Both the position numbers and the translations under genes were made by a program. Shown piece by piece: positions 10,400 to 21,501 of a DNA stretch of 27,768 nt (position 1 is the stretch's first letter; every line of letters begins with the position of its first letter). Location of the stretch: the NCBI GenBank assembly GCA_000444245.1, contig ATSW01009482.1:1-27768 (forward strand), given 5' to 3'. Below the pieces are notes generated by a model, which had not been told where the DNA came from, searched no databases, and saw only the letters and a program-made list of their open reading frames with translations. This DNA is from Botryllus schlosseri. Taxonomy: Eukaryota; Chordata; Ascidiacea; Stolidobranchia; Styelidae.

Positions 10400-12819
10400 C
10401 ATCTAGATTTTAGAATATCCGCTATATAAATGCAGCACGACACCCAGATTTTTACGTTACCAACTATAGCGTAATAGAGAGAGAGAGAGTAAGCGACCAT
10501 TCCCCCTCACCTATAAACGCTGTTTCGCACTTCTGTTTAATTACGACGCCATTCCTTCTTTACGTACTATTATTACTTTATTTGAATGACATAAATAATT
10601 TATAGTTATCCCCAAACTCGAACTCTAATTCCTTCACTGCGCCCGATGGATATTATTGAAGGATTTTGAAACACAAATAAAGGCCTCTTTCCAACGAGAA
10701 TACGGTGGGGCTAATGCGAGATTTTACACCCTTAACAGTGTGACGTCTGTTAGATAAGTACAAAATTAGCACCTGTTGTAAATACGGGATCATAGGCATT
10801 ATTCTGTGTCCATTCAGCGCAGGAACGTAACGAGTACCGTTTGCATTTCACCCAAAACTGCAACATATGACTCATAACGCTCGGGAACCACAGAACTGAC
10901 CGCGTTAAAACCAGTTCATATGACCAGTTTGGCCACTGAGGGTTTTCTCCTCATCTTCATTCGATCGGCGTACGCATGGTGCCTTACAGAGCCTACAAAG
11001 AATGCGACCGTGCTAAAAGTCGACTAAACAGGATTTATAACGAAGAATATCGTTCTGGCGTAAAATGACCGATGTAGTTGAAGCATCACTGATAATATTA
11101 AAAAAAACAAGGATTTCCATTATGATGCCCCGGCAATACCTTTCACTATATCCCTACTAAACCACCGAGACGAGATACTCCATCCAAATCTCCTCATCTG
11201 AATTCGGCGCTATTGCGGGGGAAATGTAGTTGTTATGGTTACAAGGAAATCAAGCACTCTAATAAACGCACAATTGCACACTGTATTTATACTCGCTTAA
11301 TCCTGGTTGAAGATGGCCTTCAAAACGCGACCACTTATGATAACGAACTTATAGCCGAGTTCGCGATGAATTTAGAGCTTGTGGACTGTAGATCTAGCCT
11401 CCAGCTCTAGGTAAAACGTTACATAGTTCACTCATGCTGTACGCGGGTGTAATAAGGTCAATACGCGTATGGGATGTTGACGCGAGAAGCAAAATCACTT
11501 GCGTCTGGCACATTGTCGGAGGTTTCAATCTGTCATATGAACGTGTCCGACATTTGCTCTCTTGAGTGATTATTTTCATGAAAGTATTTCTTTATCTTAA
11601 CTTTTGATAGAAATTACCGGATAAGGCATGTAAATAGTGAGCATTGCATCCTGGGACGTATGTTTGACATGCATGCTCTATAAACTTTCATATGTGCTAA
11701 TAACAATGCAGTCGTAAAGACGGTGCGTCCTATAATGCAGTACTTATCACGAATCACTACAATTAGCACTCTATTACTGAAGTAACCGATAGGGAATGGA
11801 TTGAGGAGCATGGGGAAATATAGCTTTCACGAAGTCATCTGTCTTGCACTCGCTTGATACCATGTGTCATGTGTATCGGAAGTCAAGTACCCTGTTCGCT
11901 ATATCTTTTGATCTTTTCATATCTTTTGAAATATGCTAACTATCTCGATTGACGAAGGCCTAATAAAACTATTTTTCAATTTCATTTTTTATAACTGCTT
12001 TTCATCATGCAAATGCACTCAAGCGTGACTTCTCGTACTTCATTTTGAGAAGAGGTCTTCGCTCATTGAGACCGGTGGAGATAAATGTTGCTTGCGGCCA
12101 GATAATAAATTTTAGAAACAATATTGATGACGTTTCGGCTTGGTAAGAAATTACAGACGATATTCGCAGCTGAACTCGGGGCAGTTCAAACCCAGGTAGT
12201 GAGTACTGGGCATAATTTATTGAGCCGCAGTTGCAGTAGAACACCGTTCGAAGTATCATGCAGTCAGTTCTCCTCATATGATGGAATTGTACCGCGTTTA
12301 ACTAGTATGCATTCGCGCTAATCGCGACTAATCTCTTTCATAACACTGCCCGTTGAGAGCAGAACTAAGCATCGATAAAGCAGATTTCCCCTTTGATAAG
12401 ATGATGGATAGAAGCATTTATCACAATATAACAGAAATGGAGATGGCGTTCGCAGCTCGAAGTCACTATGGCATGTCCTCGGTAACACAGCATGTCTATA
12501 AAAGCTTTCTCCTTCCCAATCATCGGTGACGGGTCACTTTCGAATTCTGACTCCATAACCAGATGACGTATAGCTTCGATCAACCGAAAGTGCTGCGCGA
12601 TTAAAGCTGATTTAAAGCCGAGTCGGATACCAAGTTCATTCACAGGCCCGTTACGATATGATGCGTCAGAGATTAGTATCGGGAAATAGCCTTGCGTGAC
12701 CTGGCGAAAATTAATTCGACGCTCCTGTTTCACCTAAAACCGGAAATTGTATTGAACTTTAAGCGAACTCGCAGCGTCCAATTTCACTCTTAAATTCTCC
12801 GTGCGTTAAACCTGCACAT
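10400..12819. other. Unassigned region
   Basis: A short GA microsatellite (AGAGAGAGAGAG) lies near 10479-10490. Several ORFs of 61-122 codons occur, the longest on the minus strand at 12365-12733 (122 codons, starts MKQERRINFRQVTQGYF). It uses a wide codon range and might be coding, but has no family resemblance and no clear splice borders. No transposon ends were recognised. Confidence 0.25.
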
Positions 12820-13449
12820 CAGTCTTGAACAACTAGCCATTTTTTAGCTTTTCCTACATTAGAATTAGAATTATATCTACACTGTTTTTACAAATTAGAT
12901 TAGAATTAGAATTATAGCTACACATTTACACAGATTTCAAAATTCGATCAGAATTATATTTAAAGAGCTTCTTGGAGGTACAGAACTTCAATAGTATGCT
13001 ATTGTATGTATACAATTGAATAGTATGCTGACGTTCACCTCTAACAAGTGTCAGCCGAAACTATTCGGGATCATTTCAATATGAACTATTCAATTAGAAT
13101 TAGCTACACAGTTTTTCCAAAGTAAATAAAAATGACAATTACTAAATTCGCGAAAACTTGGAAATTGAGTTCATATCAAATCAGAGTTGATCCCTATTAG
13201 CATGACAATGGCAAATGTCCGTACAACACGCTTGGCTCGCTTCGCATTACACTGCTCACCTGCAGCATTTTCAGAAAAACCACAAATTAGATTAGAATTA
13301 AAATTAGAGGATATAAAACATTTCACAAATTAGATTAGAATAAGAATTAGAGCAAAGAAACATCACAAAATCGATTTGAATTAGATTACCGGCATTTCGC
13401 TCTTACTATACATAATATACAACCATAATTATCTAGTTGACCAAGTATG
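12820..13449 (-). mobile_element. ATTAGA-word hAT MITE, interrupted by another MITE
   Basis: The ends read CAGTCTTGAACAACTAG and, on the other strand, CATACTTGGTCAACTAGATAATT, matching the family terminal sequence CAGACTTGGACAACTAG. The flanking octamers CTGCACAT and CTGCATAC agree at 6 of 8 positions. The words TTAGATTAGAATTAGAATTA recur in both subterminal regions at a spacing of roughly 50 bases. The segment 12959-13094 is foreign. Related copies lie at 2615-2850, 14264-14563, 21083-21501 and 23600-24539. Confidence 0.85.
12959..13094 (+). mobile_element. Unclassified MITE fragment (GAGCTTCTTGGAGGTACAG family), copy 1
   Basis: The insert begins AAAGAGCTTCTTGGAGGTAC and ends with CATTTCAATATGAACTATTC. 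The block TCAGCCGAAACTATTCGGG matches a copy at 19670-19790, and the first block matches the end of copies at 19670-19790 and 20095-20565 in inverted orientation. It looks like an element with the terminal repeat GAGCTTCTTGGAGGTACAGA of which this copy keeps only one end. Superfamily unknown. Confidence 0.6.
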
Positions 13450-13732
13450 CTGCATACAGCAGCGTACTAAACAGCGAAATCCGACGCCGAGGCGAAGTAG
13501 TAACGTAATATGTGCGTACGTATCCTTTTCGGCCCTTCTATTCTCCGTTCACATCATAATACGACATATATACTCACGCTACTAATTATTTGAGGAAATT
13601 GAAAACTGACTCTCATATACGAATACAGCTATACGCAGAAGCGTCTGTCTGAAATTCTCGACGTAGCCAAACTTTTAATTGCGCTCATAACCTCGCATTG
13701 CACGACTGATCTGACATATCCCGCAAATGACC

Positions 13733-14035
13733 CTAATGGTGAAGCGAGTGGGGCAGTTGGTTAAGCACCAGCGTCACGACGCGAACGACAGTGATTAGAA
13801 TCCCGGTTCGGACCAACTTCTATGTGTCAGGGATTTATCTGGGCTCCTCATCGCCGACCTCACTGCGATTGCAGTGTATGAAAAGCCCAGAATTAAGGTC
13901 GAGCTGAGCCCATAATCGGCAGCAAAGTACAAGATACGGACACACGAAAACCGGGAGAGTGCCTGATTGGAAGTCGTACGTAATCTGACGAAGAGGCCTC
14001 CAAAGACACTGAACTTAATTAAAATAATATGCGGG
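13733..14035 (+). mobile_element. Complete tRNA-derived SINE (family 3), 303 bp
   Basis: The element is flanked by the perfect 11-bp duplication CGCAAATGACC (13722-13732 and 14036-14046), as expected from LINE-mediated insertion. Its head resembles a tRNA, with an A-box-like TGGGGCAGTTGGTTAAGC at 13749 and a B-box-like GATTAGAATCC at 13793. The body contains CTGGGCTCC at 13839 and CCGACCTCACTGCGATTGCA. The 3' end is an AT-rich AATTAAAATAATAT. The body from about 13820 matches the minus-strand fragment at 25499-25600. Confidence 0.9.
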
Positions 14036-14263
14036 CGCAAATGACCAAATCAGTTGATAGGCGACAATGTTGTGAATAAAACAAACAAATGACCTGAATA
14101 CGAGTTAGTACCGCTTAGGGCGGTTGGCGACGCAATAAAATGGGAACTTGAGTGGAATTTTGCACATGAAGACTCTTGCATATCGTACATAGCAGTACAT
14201 CGTGATATTTCCGCAAGTTGGATAATAAAGCATGCTCCTAGCATCTGATACATGGGCGTGGGA

Positions 14264-14563
14264 CAGACTTGGACAACTAGATAATTCTTGTTGTCTAATT
14301 AAAATAATCAGTGCGAAATGCCAGTAATCAAATTCTATCTAATTTGCGAAATCTTTCTATGCACTATTTTTAATGATAATATAATTTCTGGGTTTCACGT
14401 AAATTTTCGCGAATTCAGTAATTCTATTTCTAATGTAATTTGAAGAAAAAACTGTGCAGATATCACTCTAATTATAANGTAATTTGGAAATAACTTTGTA
14501 GATGTAATTCTAATTCCAATCTAATTTGGAAGAGCTGAAAATTTTCTAATCGTCCAAGTCCGG
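14264..14563 (+). mobile_element. ATTAGA-word hAT MITE, ~300 bp copy
   Basis: The left end CAGACTTGGACAACTAGATA and the right end, read on the minus strand as CCGGACTTGGACGATTAG, form a terminal repeat shared with the other four copies. Both halves carry TCTAATTTG-type words at about 50-base spacing. Most of the middle present in longer relatives is absent. One ambiguous base lies at 14478. The flanking octamers do not match clearly. Confidence 0.8.
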
Positions 14564-15458
14564 TATGGCGACTATTGTACAATGTATGCTAACACTTGAG
14601 CACACCAATACTTGACCATGCTCAAGTCTGTCTCTCATACTCAGATATACCCCATGTTCATGTCCCCCGTGTGCCCACTAAAATACACCGTCCCCGTGCG
14701 CAGGATTCAGCATGCTACTGCGCTAAGATGTTGAAATATGACTGACGACCATGCTCAAACATCGCAAGTTCAACTGTCGTCTTGAATCTCATGCTCAAAT
14801 ACTTAATTCCAGCGAATGGTCTTTCTCTAATTGGTTTATTAGCAATTTTATCAGTTCAATACACCACAAAAAAGATAACGATATCAATGACCATCGCAAT
14901 AGAGACCCTACTTTCGCTGTCTCTGAATTGGTGTGTTTCATAAATATCTAGGCGGAACGTTACGTTGCAAATTGCAATGCTTTGCGGTTTCGACAATGCC
15001 AAAGAATCGGCGTCTATACCATAAAGCAAGTGGCGTGGCTATATGCGGCCACCTGCGGCCAATTCCCTATCATAGACTTTCACGAAAATGCTGGAAAACC
15101 GCACCCCAATAATCCTCAGCGTGTAACCGCGATACAAATTATCCAACAGAAGTGTAAGTACCGTAATTTCATCTTGAAATAATATAACATTGTTTGAATT
15201 ATGCTACGGAGCCTATATATGTGTGATGTCGGATTATTTCTGACGCAAATATGACAATTCTCACACAAATAGATCATCTATTTCATCTATATTATAATGC
15301 TGTAATGAGTACCACCACCTAAAGACCGTAAAAAGGCTAAACGACCAATCATACAATATAATAAAATATACAACTGGTAATCATTAGAATGGCGCGTTCC
15401 ACGTATACGCGCCTAATACAGCGTTGACTAATGAGTAGGCTATTTGTAGAGTGTACGC
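14564..15458. other. Mostly unassigned; contains one exon candidate
   Basis: Apart from the exon candidate at 14994-15153 and the 8-bp target duplication GTGTACGC at 15451-15458, nothing was recognised. Confidence 0.3.
14994..15153 (+). CDS. Possible internal exon, product unknown
   Basis: A 66-codon ORF (14982-15182) contains an acceptor-like CAATGCCAAAG before the codons for IGVYTIKQVAWLYAATC, and ends in a strong donor, AAGT|GTAAGTA, at 15153/15154. The peptide (…FPIIDFHENAGKPHPNN…) has a protein-like composition, but I recognise no family. Without neighbouring exons this is only a candidate; the acceptor could equally be the later ATAAAG at about 15026. Confidence 0.25.
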
Positions 15459-16165
15459 CAGGGGTGGCCAACCTTTTTAGCCAAAGGGCCACATTTGATT
15501 GACGAACTATTGCGCGGGCCACCAGCCGCGCGAAGCGCGAAAATTTTTCGAAGTTCGTAGGTCAATAATATTGTCACCTGACTATATTGCGGGCCTGCTG
15601 TATATCGCTGGGCTCAGTTTGCAAGGAATGAACTATTCGGCGCCTGGACATATCGATATCGGAAGATTTGACCAACATGCGTCAATCATTTTGGGCCTAG
15701 GTTTCATAGTCGACGGTCTTTCTGCAAGCGCAAACGCAAGGTGGCAAATGTTGAATGACACTTTGTCTCGTAATCGCGAATATAGTTACACTCCATCCGA
15801 TACATTAGGCGTTCTTTCATTTTCACAAAGGGATAACAATATTAAAAGCAAAAAATCGAGTGACAACATGTTGCGCGAAGCGTGTATTAGATTTTTACTT
15901 ATGCTAAATCTATCGAAAAGTATTCTGCTTTATTGTAGTGTACGCAGATCTACCAAAATGTGAATGGCTCATGGATCTGCTAATGCGTCGGAACTGATAT
16001 CTTATCCAATCAAATCTCAAGAGTTGCGGCCAGACTAATCAAATTTTTGGTTGGCCTTGCAAGTTCACAATCTGTGCAATCCATTTTTGATAATATTACT
16101 AATTTCGGAAATTACCTCGCGGGCCACTCAAAACTGTCTCGCGGGCCACGGGTTGGCCGGCCCTG
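15459..16165 (+). mobile_element. Non-autonomous hAT element, 707 bp, perfect 8-bp target duplication
   Basis: The left end is CAGGGGTGGCCAACCTTTTT and the right end, on the minus strand, is CAGGGCCGGCCAACCC. The octamer GTGTACGC stands on both sides (15451-15458 and 16166-16173). The word GCGGGCCAC recurs near both ends. This terminal sequence is common among animal hAT elements. A 154-codon ORF (15499-15963) fills much of it but shows no transposase features (no BED finger, no RNase H-like or C-terminal dimerisation motif seen), so it is probably fortuitous. Confidence 0.95.
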
Positions 16166-17773
16166 GTGTACGCTATTAGTATATGGGATATCAATGTTCG
16201 ATTTGAGATACGTAGTTAAGTTAGATACGTTGTAAGTTTTATCTCGTGACATGGAAATCAATTTTGAAGCCGATACAATGCAATCAACTTGAAACGTTGG
16301 TTCTTCCCTATAAAAGACCAATGTATCGGCGCACGGCAAAGTCATATTTTCCTAAATTATTCTTGATGTTCATTGAGTATATATCGACGATCAATAAGTT
16401 TCAGCATCGATCTAAAGGTGACACCACAAGGAAATTATAAAATCAGCAGCGTCCTACGAATTGCAGTATAACTAAACCTCATCATGACCTTTCTCTTCCT
16501 AGCGATCCTAAATAGCCGTGATATTTATTACGTAGTTAGTAATAAAATGCTCTGTACCTAAGTAGTTATGAGCTTACTAACGGAAACCTCGATTCTAATG
16601 GTAAGCTATTTTGTGTCTAATATAGAAACGTTTATCAGAGTGACTTGACACGCGTTTGCAAACAGTTTATGACAAATCGTACGGCATCCGTCGCGACAAC
16701 TATATATAGAGCAAAAGTGTGAAATTTCCAAATGGGATTGTCGGAATGATAACACCAATATTAATCTTCAAGGCTCACATATCGCACGCAATCGCGTGTG
16801 ACGCATAAAACATGACTCTGAATGGGACATCCCATATGGGCATGGTGCTGCGCATGCGAAAAACACCGTTCCAGCATGCTTAATATATGTGCCAGGTGCA
16901 ATGAACGAATTTTCATCATTTATTACACTCAATTTATCCATTAGGTTGATTGTGGAGCATATGACAGGTCGAGTGGCTTGTAATAAATGAAGTATATCAA
17001 TTATACGGAACGTTCAATCGACATCTGGTCACTTGAGGGTAACTTATATTCGCGACCGACAATATTCAGATGATGACTCGGTATAGGTGTTTGGACAATC
17101 GATAGCGCTGTAGCCGCAATTAATAAATTGTTTGCTGCAAGTTCTGGAATTCATCATCGACGGTATATTTATGGAACAACAAACAAGTGCTTCATTTCGA
17201 GCCAAGAAGAGGATGTCTGTGTGGCATACCGTTGTAGGTAAAACTGCATGGAATGAGAGCGATTTGTACGTTCATCTAATCGGGTTAAAATAAGATAGGA
17301 TATTTTAGAATGTTGTGGTCGTAGTATATAGGCTGATGCGATGCTGATTAACTCTAATCGATTTCTGAAAACCCGGCACGGTGTGCTGTGCTGACCAAAT
17401 TCTTGTGGGGTAGCTAATAGGCATAAAAGATACGTTTCGTAATAGATGTAAAACAATATGTATACCTGCGATGGCCCGCCTGCTATCCAACATCAAACTG
17501 GCCAATGTTTACATACTCGTGTTGCATAACCGTGCATAATTTATAGGTCATGCCATTGAGGTTTTTAATAGTATATTCGCTGGCAAATACTACTGGCTTT
17601 GCATTGATAAACCTATACCAGATTTGTTCCTTTACAAAAACTTACGCTGAACATCGCATTAGTCTAGATGTAGCCAATAGTCTACAATTTACGTTGTACA
17701 AATTCTGCATATAAAGTTCTCGATTACTTCGTATTTATCTCATGTAAGGTTAAGCTTTTTAAGAACAAAATAC

Positions 17774-17962
17774 CCTGCAATGGATCTCCTATGAGAAAAC
17801 CATATCCATCGCTGCGTCCCTTGCGAATGTCAAAGTATATTTCTGTCTGATTTCTATCTGGTCTTTCAAAGCCAGTGATTCCTCTCTGCTTACGGTAAGG
17901 AGACGTGACTGGCATTACTGATGAGCGCTGATTGGGAGCGTCCAAAACAAGTATATCATATT
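17774..17962 (-). CDS. Possible internal exon, product unknown
   Basis: The minus-strand frame open over 17724-17969 reads EYDILVLDAPNQRSSVMPV and continues …GFERPDRNQTEIYFDIRKG. It is bounded by an acceptor-like CTGATGGCAG| at 17963 and a donor-like CAGG|GTATTT at 17774/17773. Codon choice is varied and the peptide balanced, as in real exons, yet I cannot name a family. An in-frame ATG just upstream of the acceptor allows the alternative of a short intronless ORF. Confidence 0.3.
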
Positions 17963-18393
17963 CTGCCATCAGTGCCGAGACACCGCACCTGACGAACTAT
18001 AGCTTCAATCGTCGGACGTAACCAGATATTCTGCGCCGGAATTCACAACGGTACGGACAATGAGCTGTTATATTTCCGTGCTACCAAATATCACAAAAAG
18101 GTTGAAGAAAAGCTGTAACGCAACCTTTTTGCCCTTTGTATTTGAGAAGTAATATTATTAGTCCGAGTCGACATGAGCTATATTTATCCTCGTCCATAAC
18201 ATTGTTTATCGACTGGAATAATCAAATCGCAAGGAGCAAAATTCCGATACCGTTTGATGAGCGGGCCTATAGTTTGGATAACAAAAGGCTGCGTACAGTA
18301 GTATTCCTATTACAGTGGACAGGCAATAACTGTATGAAGCTGACCCGATATAAGTTACAATGATTTACGGGCTAGTATATAGTTATTGCAAAG

Positions 18394-18454
18394 ATTGATG
18401 GCGTCGCAGTGATAAATATTCTTGCTAGCATTCCGGGTTATGAAAATGATTTTA
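18394..18454 (+). CDS. Possible short internal exon, product unknown
   Basis: Between an acceptor-like TTATTGCAAAG (ending 18393) and a consensus donor TTTA|GTAAGTAT (18454/18455) one frame reads IDGVAVINILASIPGYENDF. At 61 bases this is at the small end for an exon and the acceptor lacks a good pyrimidine tract. It shares orientation with the candidate at 14994-15153, but no link can be shown. Confidence 0.18.
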
Positions 18455-19669
18455 GTAAGTATGCAACAAGTTTACATCCACGCCCCTGAGTGCCTTGAGC
18501 TTGGAAGAATGGAATATCATTTACCTTTCTGGGACTAACAAATACCGATTAAACTTGACCTAGATCATAATCGCTTGATATACCAGTAGGTCCTGTCATG
18601 GCTTGACCTCATTGACTTTTATATGACTATCATTGACACTAGCATATTCCTTCAACTGTTCCGGTAGCATACAGAACAGATACATATAACGTTATGGCGC
18701 TGTTAAAGTAATTGACGCATACTACATAGTTCTACAACGAATGACAACTGGATGATAGATGATAGGAACGCTTTACATAACACCCTATTACCGATATTTT
18801 ACACACCCCATCAACTGAGTTGAAAGAAATCCAATTGCCCATGTCTATAGCTTTGGAATATCGCGTACCGATAACCGTCAGAGAGCATGGTGATATTTGA
18901 TGTCGAAATCGTGTAAATTTNTGTCATTTGAGACGATAATTGCTTCGAAGGTCGTCAAAGAGATGTGGCCACTCAGTCAACCTATACGATATGTTCGTCA
19001 TACTATATAGATTAAGTTCCAAGTACACGGATATCGCGTCAAACAGCAGCCTCCACGAATACCAAGTATTCATGCAACATTCCAGTATCAGTGTTTCCGC
19101 TTTCCTGAAATAAATTTGGACGCATTTCACCCTCGTTCCTTCACATTAAACAGTATGTACTATTGTACGTACATATGCCATCGCTAAATTTGTTCTGATT
19201 TGACGGAAATACGGAAGAAAATCAATTTGTCCTACTGCCATCGGCGGATAAGTATTCCTATGTACATTGTACAACACTTCTCTCAACACCAGCCCGTTGA
19301 ACACCGTGTCCACGATAACTTCGGTTATACGCTGTCTGAAGTATTTCCTACGCATCGTTTGGATTCCAGTCAGTTTTGTTGCATGTAAAACCAAACTAAC
19401 CTGTCCCGGTTCGTGGAATGCATGCGACAATATCGCGGTTCTTCGCTGAGCGATTACAAATAATAGTAGCTTTTACGGACGACTGACTTGGTTTGTATAA
19501 AGTTTATCTTATATATCGACAATGCTTGGGATTAGTATTATTTCCGCCACGGAGTTATTGGGTTCTTATGAAAGCATCTCGACTTTTGAATTTGACACAA
19601 GTAACGTAACATTCAGTGTTTTATTTAACCTGATTTATTTTCAATGTCTCAAGCTGGATACTGGATAGA

Positions 19670-19790
19670 TTTGAATAGTATATCCATATACTGACGAGCA
19701 TCAGCCGAAAGTATTCGGGTTTATTTCAACACGAATATGCTATTCAATTGTAAATTGAAGCTCTGTACCTCCAAGAAGCTCTTCACATAG
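19670..19790 (+). mobile_element. Unclassified MITE fragment, copy 2
   Basis: Contains TCAGCCGAAAGTATTCGGG, TTTATTTCAACACGAATATG and, at its end, TGAAGCTCTGTACCTCCAAG followed by AAGCTCTTC. The first two blocks are shared with 12959-13094 and the last is the inverted form of that copy's first block. This copy keeps the opposite terminus. Confidence 0.6.
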
Positions 19791-20094
19791 CGATATATTT
19801 GTCCATCAGATTCATCGGCATTTTGCGAGATTGCGCATTGGGAGCTTTTGGAATTTTATATTTTGAGAAGGTCAATAAATATCGAATTTGGTAACAGGTA
19901 CGCTGGACATTTACGAAACTTTACAGCTGATATAATTCGGAAATTTTCTCGATTGGGGCAAATCGTTTCGAATACCTAATATAGTTCGAGTATCATTGAA
20001 TTTACAGGTAGCATATGCATATGCATGCATATGAGAAAAAAGAATATATTCGACTGACACACGTAAGGGATAATCGTCAGCAACTAGTAGAAAA

Positions 20095-20565
20095 TTGGAC
20101 GAATACCCCTTACGAGTGTTAGCCTAACACATTCTGGTTTATTTCAATACGAATATACTATTCAATTTTATAGTGAATTTCTGGGGGAGATAGCGTAGTG
20201 GTGAGCGTCGGCCCCCGGGTTCAAGTCTCGCCGTCGGAGTTATTCTGGGCTCCACGTCCCCCGTGTCGCTGTTGTTGCGGCAACATAAAAAAAATAAACA
20301 GAAAAAGACCCCATAATGAAGCAAAAAAGAGCAAGAAATAGCGTCTAAAAAGGAACGACGAAGAAAGAATAACATCGAAGAAGACTGTGGCATCTGGTGG
20401 ATGCCTCATTGACAATTGGTCGTTTCGGCACCCCCTGTCTGTTCATTACATCCTATTGTGTCTTGTGTGTCGCATTGTACATTGTGTGTGTATGTGTTTT
20501 GGGCAGATGAAAATATAATCGGACGATTATCATTATTATTCTGTACTTCCAAGAAGCTCTTCAAG
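20095..20565 (+). mobile_element. Unclassified MITE fragment, copy 3, split by a SINE
   Basis: The left part (20095-20183) includes GTTTATTTCAATACGAATAT and ACTATTCAATTTTA. The right part (20541-20565) is CTGTACTTCCAAGAAGCTCT. Joined, they follow the order seen at 19670-19790. The SINE between them is therefore the younger insertion. Confidence 0.65.
20184..20540 (+). mobile_element. tRNA-derived SINE (family 2), ~355 bp
   Basis: The head carries an A-box-like TAGCGTAGTGGTGAGCG at 20191 and a B-box-like GGGTTCAAGTC at 20217, typical of a tRNA-derived RNA polymerase III promoter. The body has CTGGGCTCC at 20245, also present in family 3. The 3' end is a short (ATT)n tail, ATCATTATTATT. The flanks TTTCTG and ATTCTG are a possible short target duplication. 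Minus-strand ORFs across it (20139-20415) are shadows. It lies inside a MITE. Confidence 0.8.
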
Positions 20566-21082
20566 TATATACTGCAAAACCGTTCCGTCGAAATTAGAGG
20601 CATGTTGAGTTGTGTCATCACGACAAATTCATTTGCAGCAAACTAACATGTAACATTTCGATAACATTGACGGCCAGCGACATTGTCACTCACAATATTC
20701 TAGGAAAAGGTCTCAGCAAGCTTACCGCGTTTCGCTATTCCGTCGATACTCGCGTGATTCGGGATTTACAATCCAATAATTTGACGTCAGGGCTACATCA
20801 CACGAGCCGAACGCTAAGACTCGCGGTGTCTTTGCGAATAAGTGCTACGCACTATGATTTATGCCGCAGAATCGATCAGATGTTTACAACAACAAGCTTC
20901 GGCAAATGCAGCTTGCTTTGAACAGACCGACCACTAAAACATGCCTGTCGAAGTGACGAAGCACAACCCTATTATCCCATCTGTCGACTCGGACATTGGG
21001 TTTGTTGAGCTTTTATTGCTTGTGATAGAAACCAAGAAGATATGAGAAGAAGACTGTGCGTGGCAGTCGGCTTCAGGAAGCA
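20566..21082. other. Unassigned region
   Basis: A 103-codon plus ORF (20610-20921) fills most of it without recognisable motifs. No repeat found. Confidence 0.3.
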
Positions 21083-21501
21083 TCCTCGGATAGCTAGATA
21101 ATTCTAGTTGTCTAATTACAGTAATTCGAGCAAAACACCGGTAATCTAATTCTAATCTAATTCGTGAAATACTTTCTTTGCTCTAATTCTCATTCTAGTC
21201 TAATTTCTCGTTTGCTGAAAATGCTACAGGAGACTGTACAGTGTGCAGTGCGAAACTAGCCAAGCTTGCTGTATACAGACATTTGCTATTATCACGATCA
21301 TGAAAATGCTTTCTGATTTTACGTGAACTGAACTTCATTCAACGTTCAAGTTTCCGCGAATTCAATAATTCTAATCTGATTTGAAAAAAAACTGCCCAGC
21401 TATAATCCTAATTCTATTATAATTTGGATAAATTGTGTAGGTATAATTTTGATTCCAATTTCATTTGGAAACGCTGAAAATTCTGTAGTCGTCCAAGTCG
21501 G
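21083..21501 (+). mobile_element. ATTAGA-word hAT MITE, ~419 bp copy
   Basis: The left end AGCTAGATAATTCTAGTTGT and the right end GTAGTCGTCCAAGTCGG match the family termini, though the outermost left bases are decayed. It keeps the central block GCCAAGCTTGCTGTATACAG that shorter copies lack. Subterminal words (TCTAATCTAATT, CTAATTCT) repeat on both sides. No clear target duplication. Confidence 0.8.

Larger units (their letters stand above)
16174..19669. other. Long region without recognised repeats; weak exon candidates
   Basis: No transposon ends or SINE boxes seen. Candidates at 17774-17962 (-) and 18394-18454 (+) are listed separately. Minus ORFs 19146-19430 and 18924-19130 have protein-like composition and splice-like sites (CAG|GTTAGT and TTTATTTCAG respectively) but conflicting frames, so no gene model is given. 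One ambiguous base lies at 18921. Confidence 0.3.

Noticed and set aside
15499-15963. 154-codon plus-strand ORF as a gene
   Set aside because: It lies wholly inside a hAT element and has no transposase or host domain features; treated as chance.
20139-20415. Two hydrophobic minus-strand ORFs
   Set aside because: They are antisense readings of the tRNA-derived SINE and its A-rich stretch.
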